The notes: generated by a model not told the origin, from the letters alone. Counted from the first letter of the stretch, positions 1 through 8,628 are shown. The stretch: 17,803 bases of DNA from Chitinophaga pinensis (GCA_943329105.2 CALQCP020000020.1:1-17803); one strand, 5' to 3'. Translations and numbers: made by a program.

Positions 1-860
1 CCGCTGGCCGCAGCTGCGCTTGCCGGAGCTTGTGCCACTGCATCAAGGTCCAGTTCCAATATTGCTTTACTACCAGCCACATGTGCCGCCGCCAGTTCAG
101 CCATGCGCAGCGGCGTCACTCCGCCACGAAGCATTGATTCAAAGGTGAATGCCGCAGTGCGTGGATCGCTTTCGATGGCGGTGATGATCGACTGGGTCGC
201 CCATGCTTCACTCATGCCAACCACGGCGTATCGGTCCAGATGACCATCAGCGCGCGCGTAGGTGAACGCGTTTCCGGAATGTCGGCCTTCGCATGGTCGG
301 AGATCGGCGTGCAGATCAATATTCACGCAGCCGAGCGACTGTCCTGAAGCGCGTGCGCATCCTGCAAGAATGCCGTATGCATTATTGTGGCCACCGCCAA
401 TCACAATCGGGACCACCCCCGAGCGGCGCAACGCTTCAATGACACTTGCCACGCGGCGATCAATCTCGCTGACCATGTCACGCAGGGTCACCAGGGCCTC
501 GGCGCGCGCCCGTGGCCCGCCGACCGTTGCATCAATACCCTTGGCGGCTTTGTTCAGGTCGCGTACATCAATGCATCCAGCGATCGCTACGGTCGCCCCA
601 TCCAAGAACGTGTTCGACTGCATGTTCAGAAAGCGCGGCAGAAACGCTCGCCACATACGACGTGCGCCGGCACGGCCGAGATTGGCGCGAACGCCGATGT
701 CTTCGGGGATTCCCACGAGCACAACCTGTGTTCCTGCCGGAGTTTGCCCCTCGGGTCCAACGATGCCGACCCGTTGCCCAAGACGCACCTCGCCATCACG
801 GAGGGTGGTCATCGTGCGGATTTCATCCGGTGTTGGTGTTCGCAGGTGTTCCACGCGCAT
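1..860 (-). CDS. Arginase/formimidoylglutamase-family ureohydrolase (HutG-like), 3' end outside window
   Basis: Binuclear-manganese ureohydrolase; the closest pattern I recognise is formimidoylglutamase (histidine degradation), but arginase or agmatinase activity cannot be excluded. The reading frame is open from the left edge to about 929. Numbering from the ATG at 860, the metal-binding motifs are in order: GGGHNNAYG with His158, NIDLHAD with Asp182, His184 and Asp186, and LDLDAV with Asp271 and Asp273. The segment after LDLDAV reads AQAPASAAAASG, like the Bacteroidetes-type HutG proteins rather than the usual DP motif of arginases. I chose the ATG at 860 because the sequence right after it (VEHLRTPTPDE, then RDGEVRLG) resembles the N-terminus of the family. 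An upstream ATG at 929 would add 23 residues and overlap the start codon of the divergent phosphoesterase. Neither start has a clear ribosome binding site. The C-terminus is missing. Confidence 0.85.
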   Translation of the reverse strand, partial: MRVEHLRTPTPDEIRTMTTLRDGEVRLGQRVGIVGPEGQTPAGTQVVLVGIPEDIGVRANLGRAGARRMWRAFLPRFLNMQSNTFLDGATVAIAGCIDVRDLNKAAKGIDATVGGPRARAEALVTLRDMVSEIDRRVASVIEALRRSGVVPIVIGGGHNNAYGILAGCARASGQSLGCVNIDLHADLRPCEGRHSGNAFTYARADGHLDRYAVVGMSEAWATQSIITAIESDPRTAAFTFESMLRGGVTPLRMAELAAAHVAGSKAILELDLDAVAQAPASAAAAS

Positions 861-927
861 AAGTGTACGAACCACGGAATGCCCGTGAGCCCTCAACCGG
901 TCTGCCGCAAGCCTGTATACGAAGGAC

Positions 928-2010
928 ATGGAACAGCCATCGCCCGCCGCTTCGGAATCGACGCACGCGCCCATGACCGGTGCCGTCCCCACGGTCACAG
1001 CCGGTCGCCGTGACTTTCTTCGCAATGCCATCATCGGTGCCAGCGCACTGACCGCGATGCGCGCGGCGTTTGCTGGACATGCGCTACCGATTGTGCAGTC
1101 CACAACCGCCACACCAAGTGCGGGGGCGGCAGTTTCTCCGGGCAGCGTGGTGCCCGGCACCATCCGTCTCGCACATCTCACCGATATCCATGTGCAGCCG
1201 GAGCTCGGTGCCGAGGAAGGTATGGCCAGCGCCTTCAATCACGCGCAGTCCATGAAGCCAGACTTGATCATCACTGGTGGCGACGCGGTGATGGATGTGT
1301 TCGAAGCGAAGCGCGCCCGGGCGGAGCAGTTGCGCGCGATTTTCCAAGGCACACTGAAGCGTGAATGCGGGGTACCCGTGCACCACGTCACTGGAAATCA
1401 TGACATCCTCGGTTGGAATCGCAAGAAGAGCGAATCCACCGGCACGGAGGCAGATTGGGGTAAGCGTTTCGCGTGTGACCTCTTTGGCGTCGCTCGCAAC
1501 TACTACACGTTTGATCATGGCCCATGGCGATTCATTTGCCTCGACAGCGTGCAACCGAAGGGCGATGGCTACACGGCGTACCTTGATGATGCGCAGTACG
1601 AATGGCTGCAGCAAACACTGGCTGCCACGCCAAAATCAATGCCAATTGCGGTGGTTTCGCACATTCCGATTCTTTCGCTGACTGCACTGACCTACGGTGC
1701 ACCGCGCTCCCGCGAGCACGTTGGCACAGACACCGTCATCTATCACGGCGAAATGCACACCGACGCCACGCTGCTCCACGATCTCTTCAAACACGCTGGA
1801 AATGTGAAGGTTTGCCTGAGCGGGCATGTCCATCTCCTTGACCACTGCATGATTGACGGAATCTCCTACATCTGCGACGGTGCGGTCTGTGGATCATGGT
1901 GGAAGGGGTCAGTGGAAGGCATTCCGGAGGGATACGGGGTCCTTGATCTCCGCCCAGACGGCACCTTCACCCACCGCTATGAGCGCTACGGATGGCAAGC
2001 GCGGAAGTGA
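928..2010 (+). CDS. Tat-exported calcineurin-like metallophosphoesterase
   Basis: Predicted periplasmic or surface phosphoesterase with a dimetal site; the substrate is unknown (the fold is shared by cyclic-nucleotide phosphodiesterases of the CpdA/Icc type and by many phosphatases). The 360-residue protein starts with a twin-arginine signal (GRRDFLRNAIIG, about residues 26-37, followed by an Ala-rich hydrophobic stretch). The catalytic motifs are in the expected order: DIH with Asp86 and His88, GGD with Asp119, GNHD at 156-159, a SHIP motif in the middle of the chain, and SGHVH near the C-terminus. An AAGG-like sequence sits only 2 bases before the ATG at 928, so an ATG at 973 is a possible alternative that would still keep the Tat motif. 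Only 42 bases separate it from the peptide-export genes downstream, so co-transcription is possible, though nothing shows that its function is linked to export. Confidence 0.9.
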   Translation: MEQPSPAASESTHAPMTGAVPTVTAGRRDFLRNAIIGASALTAMRAAFAGHALPIVQSTTATPSAGAAVSPGSVVPGTIRLAHLTDIHVQPELGAEEGMASAFNHAQSMKPDLIITGGDAVMDVFEAKRARAEQLRAIFQGTLKRECGVPVHHVTGNHDILGWNRKKSESTGTEADWGKRFACDLFGVARNYYTFDHGPWRFICLDSVQPKGDGYTAYLDDAQYEWLQQTLAATPKSMPIAVVSHIPILSLTALTYGAPRSREHVGTDTVIYHGEMHTDATLLHDLFKHAGNVKVCLSGHVHLLDHCMIDGISYICDGAVCGSWWKGSVEGIPEGYGVLDLRPDGTFTHRYERYGWQARK

Positions 2011-2052
2011 GACAATCCTCGGCAATTGGCTTAGGATGCAGCGGTCGACTCC

Positions 2053-3318
2053 ATGGACGGTGAAGACCACATTTTCCGCGAACGCGCCGTTGACTCCGCA
2101 TCGAGTCCGGAGAGCATCAACCGTGTAGCTCCGATAGTGTCGGCACGCCTGTGGTTGTTGGTAGCGGGTGCCGGCGCGGTGGTTGCAACGTTTACCATTT
2201 GGGGTTTCTTCGGGTCGATTCCGTTGACCGTCCGCGGCACCGGCATCTTGATCGAAGGCTCCATGGTGGTGGCCGCAGAAGCGCCTGCCGATGGACGCAT
2301 CGGTGATTTCTTAGCGAAGCCCGGCGACCGTGTTGTGCAAGGGCAAGTGCTGGCGGTGGTTGCGAATCCACGTCTGGAAGCACAGCGGATCGACGCCGAA
2401 AATGCCGCGGCACGATTACGCGAGCACGATGCCAACCTGACCGCGGCAGAAGATGTAGCCACTGCTGCTTTCACTGCATCAATGGATATCCGCGACAGTG
2501 AATGTCGCCACCGCATTGACCGTGCCGCAGACATCGCATTTGAATTCAACCAGGCTGTTGCCGCAAAACGAGATCGAGTACGCCAAGGATTGCTACCAGA
2601 GTCTGAATTGCTGACGATTGCCAACGCAACACTGGAGATGGAACGGTCAGTTTCTGAAGCACGGAGCGAATTACTCGGCATTCAGGCCGATCGTACGGAA
2701 GCCAGCATCCGTCGCCAGCAAGATCAACAGCGCCGCGAGAACGCCATTTCCGATGCAGATGCTTTGATTGGCCAACTAGCAGCGCGTATGTCAGCCGAAC
2801 AACATGTCATCGCGCCGCGCGCTGGCAAGCTGGTGCAGCTCACCTGCAGTCCAGGCGATGGAGTGCACAAAGGTAACACCGTAGCAATCCTTTCTGATGC
2901 TGGCGATGGCCGCCTTCGCTGCTACGCATTCTTTCCGCTCACAGAAGGCAAGCGTGTTCAAAGGGACATGTACGCGCATGTTGAACCATTCATTGCGGAC
3001 CGCGAACGTTTTGGGGTAATCAGTTCTGTCGTGCGCGATGTTGAGCCAGTAGTCGGAACTCGGGAGAGTTTCCTGCGCATTATCACTAGTCCAGAAGTCG
3101 TCCAGGACATTGAGGGACGCTCCGAAGGAACCGTTTCGGCGGTGATTGACCTGGAGCTGGACGCCGCTTCACCAACCGGATTGCGTTGGAGTGGTGGAGT
3201 TGGATACCCCCAGCAACTCACGCCCGGCACGCTCTGTGAAGTCGATGTTGTGACCGAAGACGTGGCGCCGATTTCTCTCCTCATCCCATGGCTCCAGCAG
3301 GCCTTCGGTGGTCGATGA
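2053..3318 (+). CDS. HlyD-like secretion adaptor of an NHLM-type bacteriocin export system
   Basis: Membrane-fusion/adaptor subunit that links an inner-membrane peptide ABC exporter to the cell exterior. The 421-residue protein has a short cytoplasmic N-terminus, one transmembrane segment at about 33-55, then a first half-lipoyl segment (GTGILIEGSMVVAAEAPADG, followed by a PGDRVVQGQVLAVV stretch). A long, charged, heptad-rich coiled-coil region spans about 118-245. The second half-lipoyl segment follows (IAPRAGKLVQL, PGDGVHKG), then a beta-rich C-terminal domain. This layout and the direct coupling to the two following ABC genes match the family known as NHLM bacteriocin system secretion protein. 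The gene overlaps the next one by 11 bases. No good Shine-Dalgarno is visible before the ATG at 2053. Confidence 0.9.
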   Translation: MDGEDHIFRERAVDSASSPESINRVAPIVSARLWLLVAGAGAVVATFTIWGFFGSIPLTVRGTGILIEGSMVVAAEAPADGRIGDFLAKPGDRVVQGQVLAVVANPRLEAQRIDAENAAARLREHDANLTAAEDVATAAFTASMDIRDSECRHRIDRAADIAFEFNQAVAAKRDRVRQGLLPESELLTIANATLEMERSVSEARSELLGIQADRTEASIRRQQDQQRRENAISDADALIGQLAARMSAEQHVIAPRAGKLVQLTCSPGDGVHKGNTVAILSDAGDGRLRCYAFFPLTEGKRVQRDMYAHVEPFIADRERFGVISSVVRDVEPVVGTRESFLRIITSPEVVQDIEGRSEGTVSAVIDLELDAASPTGLRWSGGVGYPQQLTPGTLCEVDVVTEDVAPISLLIPWLQQAFGGR

Positions 3319-5623
3319 ATCGGCTGTTCGCCCACCCTCGCACGGTGGAGGTACCACTGCAGTGACGGATGCACCGCTGAAATCTCTAGTACCGCAGACC
3401 CCGCGCGCTGTAGCGTTTCGACCATCCGGACTCCGGGTCGTTACTGCACCAACCATCATGCAGATGGATGCGGTGGAGTGCGGTGCTGCATGCCTCGTGT
3501 CAATTCTCGCCTTTCACGGACGGCACATTTCCATTGAGGAAGCGCGGCGCGTATGCGGAGTCAGCCGTGATGGCAGCAGCGCATTGCAACTCACCGCTGC
3601 AGCGAGCAGTTACGGTCTGAAGTGCGATGGTTACGGTGTTGAGAGCGCCGACCTTCGAGATTTGCAACTCCCCGGGATTCTCTATTGGGGCTTTGACCAC
3701 TTTGTGGTGCTTGAAGGGTGGAGCCGCGGGCGGTGGCGAATCATGGATCCCTCCATCGGTCATCGTTGGGTCAGCGCAGCGGAGTTCGATGAAAAGTTCA
3801 CGGGGGTTGTGCTGGAATTGACACCAACTGTGGAATTCCGCCGTGGCGGACGGACTCGCGGCGTTCGAGAAGCGTTAGTGGAGCGGATGCGTGGTTCTTG
3901 GCGCGTAGTAGCAGCCACTGCTGCGTGCGGTGTCTTGCTGGCGGTTCCTGCCTTTACGCTTCCCGCGCTCGGCGCCGTGTATGTCGACCGCGTTCTCTTG
4001 GGCGGAGCGAACGGTTGGATACTGCCCATGGTCTTGCTCGCACTTGCAGCCATGATGTTGAGTGCGGTGCTTGCGTATGTCCAACAGCAGCTACTCGCTA
4101 AGCTTGAACAGCGTCTGGCCGTTACCGGTGCGGCTCGATTCTTCGATCACTTGCTTCGGCTGCCAGTGGATTTCTATTCGCATCGTTACACCGGCGATAT
4201 CGTGCAGCGTCTTGATGCTGTTGAACTATTGGCGGAAGCATTTGCATCAAAGATTGCTCCTGCGCTCGTTGGGCTGCTCACTTCGACGCTGTTCATCATT
4301 GCGCTGTTTGTCATTGATAAGCACCTTGCCCTGATAGCCACCGGCATCATCGCCGCCGTCATTCTGATTGTGCTTCGATCGGGGCGTGCACTGATCGATC
4401 GCACGCGGACGCTGGAAAGAGACATCGGCCTTGGCGCCGGAACGCTCTCTGCTGGTCTGACTGCCATTGAAACAGTGAAATCTTCCGGGCGCGAGAACGA
4501 TCTCTTTGCACGTATCGCGGATGCCAATGCACGCACCGCAACATCCGCGCAGGCGCTCGAAGGTTTATCAACGACACTCACTGCAGCGCCAGAATTCTTG
4601 GTTTCGCTCTTGGTTTCTGCCATTGTTCTGGCATTTGGCGGATGGCAGGTCATGCAGGGGCACATCACCATTGGTTCGTTGCTGGCGTTCCAGGCCATCC
4701 TGGTGGTTGCCATGGGACCGGTGTTGGAACTGGCATCGCTTGGACAAGAGATTCAATCACTGAATGCCACCATGGCGCGCATTGATGACGTCCTCCGTCA
4801 TCCGCGCGATCCGTTGGCGTTGCCAGTCGAGCCAGTTGAGCCAGTCGCGGTGACTCACGGTGCAGATGTATCCGTGCTGGACCAACAGGCTGCGCCAGCC
4901 GCTGACGCCCTGGAATTCCGCAATGTTGTGTTTGGCTACAGCGAAGCGGATGAACCGCTGATCCGCGATTTCACTTTGCGCATTGCACCTGGCCATCGGG
5001 TTGCCATTGTCGGCGCCACTGGTTCCGGCAAGAGTACGGCTGCCAAACTTGCGTCCGGCCTCTATCTGCCATGGTCTGGTGAGGTACTCATTGATGGTCG
5101 ACCGCTCGCTTCGATCCCCCGGCACGAGCGCGCCACAGCAATCGCAGTGGTGGGGCAAACGCCAATCCTCTTTGCCGCCAGCTTGCGCGACAATCTATCC
5201 ATGTGGGATCCGCTCATTCCCGATGCATGGATGCGGGAAGCAACCGACGATGCCGGCTTGGCCGGATTGATTGAGGCGCGTGGTGGCCTGGGCATGATGA
5301 TTGCCGAAGGTGGCATCAATCTCTCCGGCGGTGAAGCGCAGCGCGTGGAAATTGCGCGGGCACTTTCACGTCGCCCCTCCATCTTGATTCTTGACGAGGC
5401 CACATCGTCCCTTGATGCAACCACCGAATCGCAGATCGATCGCGCGCTTCGGCGTCGCGGCTGCGCATGCTTGGTGATTGCGCATCGCTTGAGCACTATT
5501 CGCGATGCAGACGAGATTGTGGTGCTTGACCGTGGCGTGATCGTTGAGCGCGGTTCGCATGATGAACTCATCGCGCTGAACGGTGCCTATGTGGCCTTTG
5601 TTCGTGGTGGAGGGCAGGGCTGA
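3308..5623 (+). CDS. NHLM-type peptidase-containing ABC transporter (PCAT; C39 peptidase, permease, ATPase)
   Basis: Exporter that cuts the leader off a precursor peptide after a double-glycine site and transports the core across the inner membrane. The 771-residue protein has all three parts. The N-terminal C39 cysteine peptidase carries the catalytic triad Cys58 (in QMDAVECGAACL), His131 (in DHFVVLEG) and Asp147 (in IMDPS). The permease spans about residues 190-500 with several hydrophobic helices. The nucleotide-binding domain has Walker A GATGSGKST near 568-576, signature LSGGEAQR near 672, Walker B ILILDEAT near 693 and an H-loop in VIAHRLST near 725. All key residues are intact, so it should be active. 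A Pro-Val-Glu-rich linker of about 30 residues joins permease and ATPase. The start overlaps the HlyD gene, and the stop overlaps the next ATG in TGATG, indicating translational coupling. The minus-strand peptide gene at 8347-8496 has the leader this peptidase class recognises. Confidence 0.95.
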   Translation: MVDESAVRPPSHGGGTTAVTDAPLKSLVPQTPRAVAFRPSGLRVVTAPTIMQMDAVECGAACLVSILAFHGRHISIEEARRVCGVSRDGSSALQLTAAASSYGLKCDGYGVESADLRDLQLPGILYWGFDHFVVLEGWSRGRWRIMDPSIGHRWVSAAEFDEKFTGVVLELTPTVEFRRGGRTRGVREALVERMRGSWRVVAATAACGVLLAVPAFTLPALGAVYVDRVLLGGANGWILPMVLLALAAMMLSAVLAYVQQQLLAKLEQRLAVTGAARFFDHLLRLPVDFYSHRYTGDIVQRLDAVELLAEAFASKIAPALVGLLTSTLFIIALFVIDKHLALIATGIIAAVILIVLRSGRALIDRTRTLERDIGLGAGTLSAGLTAIETVKSSGRENDLFARIADANARTATSAQALEGLSTTLTAAPEFLVSLLVSAIVLAFGGWQVMQGHITIGSLLAFQAILVVAMGPVLELASLGQEIQSLNATMARIDDVLRHPRDPLALPVEPVEPVAVTHGADVSVLDQQAAPAADALEFRNVVFGYSEADEPLIRDFTLRIAPGHRVAIVGATGSGKSTAAKLASGLYLPWSGEVLIDGRPLASIPRHERATAIAVVGQTPILFAASLRDNLSMWDPLIPDAWMREATDDAGLAGLIEARGGLGMMIAEGGINLSGGEAQRVEIARALSRRPSILILDEATSSLDATTESQIDRALRRRGCACLVIAHRLSTIRDADEIVVLDRGVIVERGSHDELIALNGAYVAFVRGGGQG

Positions 5624-8280
5624 TGCTCCACAATGCAGCGACCATTTTTGTTGAATTGGGAAGCAAGGAGCGGCACGTTGACGGCCGCGACCATATGGAT
5701 TTGGGCTCCGAACCGCGCGCGCTCGCCGTCGCTGCGGGCATGGTGAGCGTGTTCGTTGCTCGTCGAAGGCGTGATGGCACGCCGGGGCGCCGTGTCTACC
5801 TCGGTACCGTTGCGCCCGGTGGAGTGCTTCCCTCATTGCTAGCGCATGTGCAGGGAGCGGACACCACGCTTGTTGCTGTGCCCGATGGCCGCGCCACGGT
5901 AGTCACGGCGCCTGCCCGTGGCCCGGGTGTTGAAGAAGCAATTGCCGACGGCACCGATGCATTTGCTCGTGTCATGCTGCCGATTGATGCGCGCTTGACC
6001 ACTGAACGCGAAAGTGATCCGCTGCGCAGACTGCTTGAGTATGCAAGCGGGCTTGCTGCCGCTGATGCTGCCGCCATGGCTGACGCTGCCCGCGGCAGAT
6101 CGCAACAATCAGCCGCACTACGCGATCGCTACGCGCGCATGCTCGGATCGGTCTTCGCTGATCACAACGAAGTCTTGAGTATTGATCCCCACGTTGACCC
6201 ACTACTCCGCGCGTGCCGTCACGTTGCCGTTGCGGTTGGTGTTCCACTGGCAAGTATCCCGCGCCGCATTCCAGACGATTCCATGCTGGCGTCAGCGGAG
6301 TCGTTTGCGCAGGCGGCGCGTATTGGATGTCGCCACGTGCGGCTCACCGATGAGTGGTGGAAGGGCAATTTTGGTCCGCTTCTGGTGACCGCGCTCGATG
6401 GAACGCCGGTAGCGCTGGTACCTGGGCGGTGGAGCGGATATCGCGCGTACATGTATCTGCCCGACCAGCCTCCGCGACTTTGCAAGGTCGACGCAAAGGA
6501 GGCCGCATTGCTGCATCGAGCCGCGGTGGTGTTTGCGCCGCCGTTGCCAGTTGGAACGGTGACGCTGCGCTCCTTATTCGCCTTCTTGCTGCGCGGCTCA
6601 GCGCATGACCTGTGGCTCGCTGCGTTGGTTTCGCTTGCGGCAAGCGTGCTGAATCTGTTGATTCCATTCGCCACTGGACTCTTGGTGAGTCGAGTCATTC
6701 CGGGTGGCGATCCAGTCTCACTTGTGCACCTTGGACTGGTGCTTGCGTCCGCACTGTTTGCGGTCGCTGCTTGCGAACTAGTGACGCGCTTCCTTCTGCT
6801 CCGCACCGAGACGCGCGCCACGATGCGTGGTTCATCTTCGATCATTCTCCGCGCATTGCAGTTGCCACTCTCGTTCTTCCAGAAGTATTCAGTTGGCGAT
6901 CTGGCACAGCGGCTGAGTGTCATTGAGGAAGTACAACGTCGCGTCACAGGAACAATGGTGGTCTCAGTGGTGAGCGGGGTGTTCTCGCTGACGTATGTGC
7001 TACTCATGGCAGCCATTGATCCGCTGGCTGCCGCCGTATCGGCACTTCTGTTCCTGGTGGTCTTCACTGTCACCGCTGTTGTTGCGCGTCGACAAGCGCG
7101 GTTCGCCGCGGACGCTGCGGAACGGAGTGGAAAGCTCAGTGGTTTTTCGCTGCAATTGCTCGACGGCATCGATCGGATTCGTACGACTGGAACTGAGGAG
7201 CACGCGTTGCTGCAGTGGCTGCATCGCTACCGACCCGAGCGCCGTGCGATGTACGGCGCCGCCCTTGTGGGTGCGCAATTGCGCGTACTTGCAGTGGCTG
7301 TGCCATTTGCTGCCGCCGCGTTCTTATGGTGGCGCTTCGGTGCCATCGCTGGCGGCAAAGAAGTGCAAGTGCCGGCCTTCATTGCGTTCAATGCCGCATT
7401 CCTCGCAGCGCTTGCAGCGATCACTTCCCTTGGGTACGCCATCGGCGACATTTCTCAAATCGCTCCTTTGGTTGGTCGATTGCTACCGATTCTTGCAGAA
7501 CGGTCCGAGTCCGATCCCGGAGCAGAAAGTGCCGGGCCACTCTCTGGCAGCTTGTCAATTCAAGGCATTCGATTTGCCTATTCGGGTTCCGCAGATGAGG
7601 TACTCCGAGGTGTTTCCATTGAAGTTGCCGCTGGCGATTTTGTCGCCATCGTCGGTGCATCGGGAAGCGGAAAGTCCACGCTTGCGCAGTTGCTATTGGG
7701 GTTGCGACGCCCGACTGCAGGAAAGGTTCTCTTTGACGGCAAGGATCTGGCAAAGTTAGATCTGGTCTCGGTGCGTCGGCAAATCGGCGTAGTGGGGCAG
7801 CACGCGCGGGTAATTCCCGGAACGATGTTGGAGAATATTGTGGGGGCCACGCTTCTTTCCAAAGAGGAAGCGTGGGCTGCAGCGGAGGCCGCCGGATTTG
7901 CGGACGACATCCGCGAAATGCCCATGCAGATGAGCACCTTCGTCAATGAGCACACGCTGTCTGGCGGGCAACTGCAGAAGCTGTTGATTGCGCGTGCGCT
8001 GGTGACCCAGCCGCGCGTCCTTGTGCTTGATGAGGCCACCAGCGCGCTCGACGAAGTTTCACAGGCATGTGTCTCGCGCAGTTTGGAAGAGCGAAAGGTC
8101 ACCCGCATTGTGATTGCCCATCGCCTGAGCACCGTGCGCGCTGCCGATTGTATCTATGTGCTCTCGGCCGGGGAGGTGGTTCAGATCGGACGCTTTGATG
8201 ACCTTGCGTCCACCGAGGGACCGTTCCGCGAATTGGTGCGGCGACAGCTCCTTGAGGCAGAATCCCCCTCAGTGGCCTAA
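5623..8280 (+). CDS. NHLM-type bacteriocin export ABC transporter, permease/ATPase without C39 peptidase
   Basis: Second ABC half-transporter of the NHLM export set, presumably pairing with the PCAT. The 885-residue protein has a soluble N-terminal region of about 300 residues. Within it, GRRVYLGTVAPGGVLPSL resembles the cyclic-nucleotide-binding-like beta-roll often seen at the start of this family. No Cys/His/Asp peptidase triad is present. A permease of hydrophobic helices follows (about 310-600), then an ATPase with Walker A GASGSGKST near 678-686, signature LSGGQLQK near 779, Walker B VLVLDEAT near 800 and VIAHRLST near 830. Its ATG overlaps the PCAT stop codon in TGATG (5621-5625). It is the last gene of the plus-strand run. 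A GC-rich hairpin starts 10 bases after the stop codon, and the candidate precursor-peptide gene converges from the other strand. Confidence 0.92.
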   Translation: MLHNAATIFVELGSKERHVDGRDHMDLGSEPRALAVAAGMVSVFVARRRRDGTPGRRVYLGTVAPGGVLPSLLAHVQGADTTLVAVPDGRATVVTAPARGPGVEEAIADGTDAFARVMLPIDARLTTERESDPLRRLLEYASGLAAADAAAMADAARGRSQQSAALRDRYARMLGSVFADHNEVLSIDPHVDPLLRACRHVAVAVGVPLASIPRRIPDDSMLASAESFAQAARIGCRHVRLTDEWWKGNFGPLLVTALDGTPVALVPGRWSGYRAYMYLPDQPPRLCKVDAKEAALLHRAAVVFAPPLPVGTVTLRSLFAFLLRGSAHDLWLAALVSLAASVLNLLIPFATGLLVSRVIPGGDPVSLVHLGLVLASALFAVAACELVTRFLLLRTETRATMRGSSSIILRALQLPLSFFQKYSVGDLAQRLSVIEEVQRRVTGTMVVSVVSGVFSLTYVLLMAAIDPLAAAVSALLFLVVFTVTAVVARRQARFAADAAERSGKLSGFSLQLLDGIDRIRTTGTEEHALLQWLHRYRPERRAMYGAALVGAQLRVLAVAVPFAAAAFLWWRFGAIAGGKEVQVPAFIAFNAAFLAALAAITSLGYAIGDISQIAPLVGRLLPILAERSESDPGAESAGPLSGSLSIQGIRFAYSGSADEVLRGVSIEVAAGDFVAIVGASGSGKSTLAQLLLGLRRPTAGKVLFDGKDLAKLDLVSVRRQIGVVGQHARVIPGTMLENIVGATLLSKEEAWAAAEAAGFADDIREMPMQMSTFVNEHTLSGGQLQKLLIARALVTQPRVLVLDEATSALDEVSQACVSRSLEERKVTRIVIAHRLSTVRAADCIYVLSAGEVVQIGRFDDLASTEGPFRELVRRQLLEAESPSVA

Positions 8281-8289
8281 ACGCATTGG

Positions 8290-8314
8290 GGCGCACCCCA
8301 AACAGCGGTGCGCC
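8290..8314. terminator. GC-rich hairpin between convergent export and peptide genes
   Basis: GGCGCACC at 8290-8297 pairs perfectly with GGTGCGCC at 8307-8314 around a 9-base loop, 10 bases after the ABC transporter stop. A second stem, GTTGCC 8319-8324 with GGCAAC 8339-8344, lies between it and the stop codon of the minus-strand peptide gene. Neither stem is followed by a U-tract on either strand, so this is an atypical terminator or a 3'-end-stabilising structure. Confidence 0.45.
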
Positions 8315-8346
8315 ACCTGTTGCCTTCAGTGTGTCAGTGGCAACTG

Positions 8347-8496
8347 TCAGCGTTTCTTCGCACCCAAATTGACCGCCTTGGGGCTCACTCGACCGCTACT
8401 TGCCTTGGCTAAGCCCGATGGCTTTGCGCCAGGCTTGGCTCCACCGCCCTGCATAGAGGCGAGGTCTTTCGCTTGGAGTTTCTTGTTGTCCGTCAT
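8347..8496 (-). CDS. Candidate double-glycine-leader precursor peptide (bacteriocin-like), likely substrate of the NHLM exporter
   Basis: A 49-codon gene converging on the export operon. The first 18 residues, MTDNKKLQAKDLASMQGG, form an ideal double-glycine leader. Counting back from the cut after Gly18, there is Gly at -1 and -2, Met at -4 (Met15), Leu at -7 (Leu12), Asp at -8 (Asp11) and Leu at -12 (Leu7), the positions C39 peptidases read. The remaining 31 residues would be the exported core: six Lys and two Arg, no acidic residue, no Cys, Trp, Tyr or Phe, rich in Gly, Ala, Ser and Pro, starting with a duplicated GAKP and ending in KKR. The ATG at 8496 has an AAGGGA ribosome binding site 9 bases upstream; an in-frame ATG at 8514 would add six residues but lacks one. 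No cysteines means no lanthionine or disulfide chemistry; other modification is possible but no enzyme is seen nearby. Antimicrobial or signalling function is inferred. Confidence 0.72.
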   Translation of the reverse strand: MTDNKKLQAKDLASMQGGGAKPGAKPSGLAKASSGRVSPKAVNLGAKKR

Positions 8497-8505
8497 TTGG
8501 TTCTT

Positions 8506-8511
8506 TCCCTT
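8506..8511 (-). promoter_or_regulatory. Ribosome binding site deciding the start of the candidate precursor peptide
   Basis: AAGGGA on the minus strand lies 9 bases before the ATG at 8496. It lies inside the extension that would be translated from the alternative ATG at 8514, so it favours the 49-codon form. Confidence 0.55.
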
Positions 8512-8628
8512 CATACGAGCCGCGGCGCACTGGGGTACATGCCCAATGGAACGCCTGTCGCTCGATCATCGGATCGTGCGGGGGCCAACACAACGGCCAC
8601 TTACGGAATTTGTCCCTAAAAAGAACAA

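Noticed and set aside
262..1013. Plus-strand Arg/Ser-rich open frames at 262-888 and 387-1013
   Set aside because: They are antisense to the ureohydrolase, whose metal-binding motifs are clear on the minus strand.
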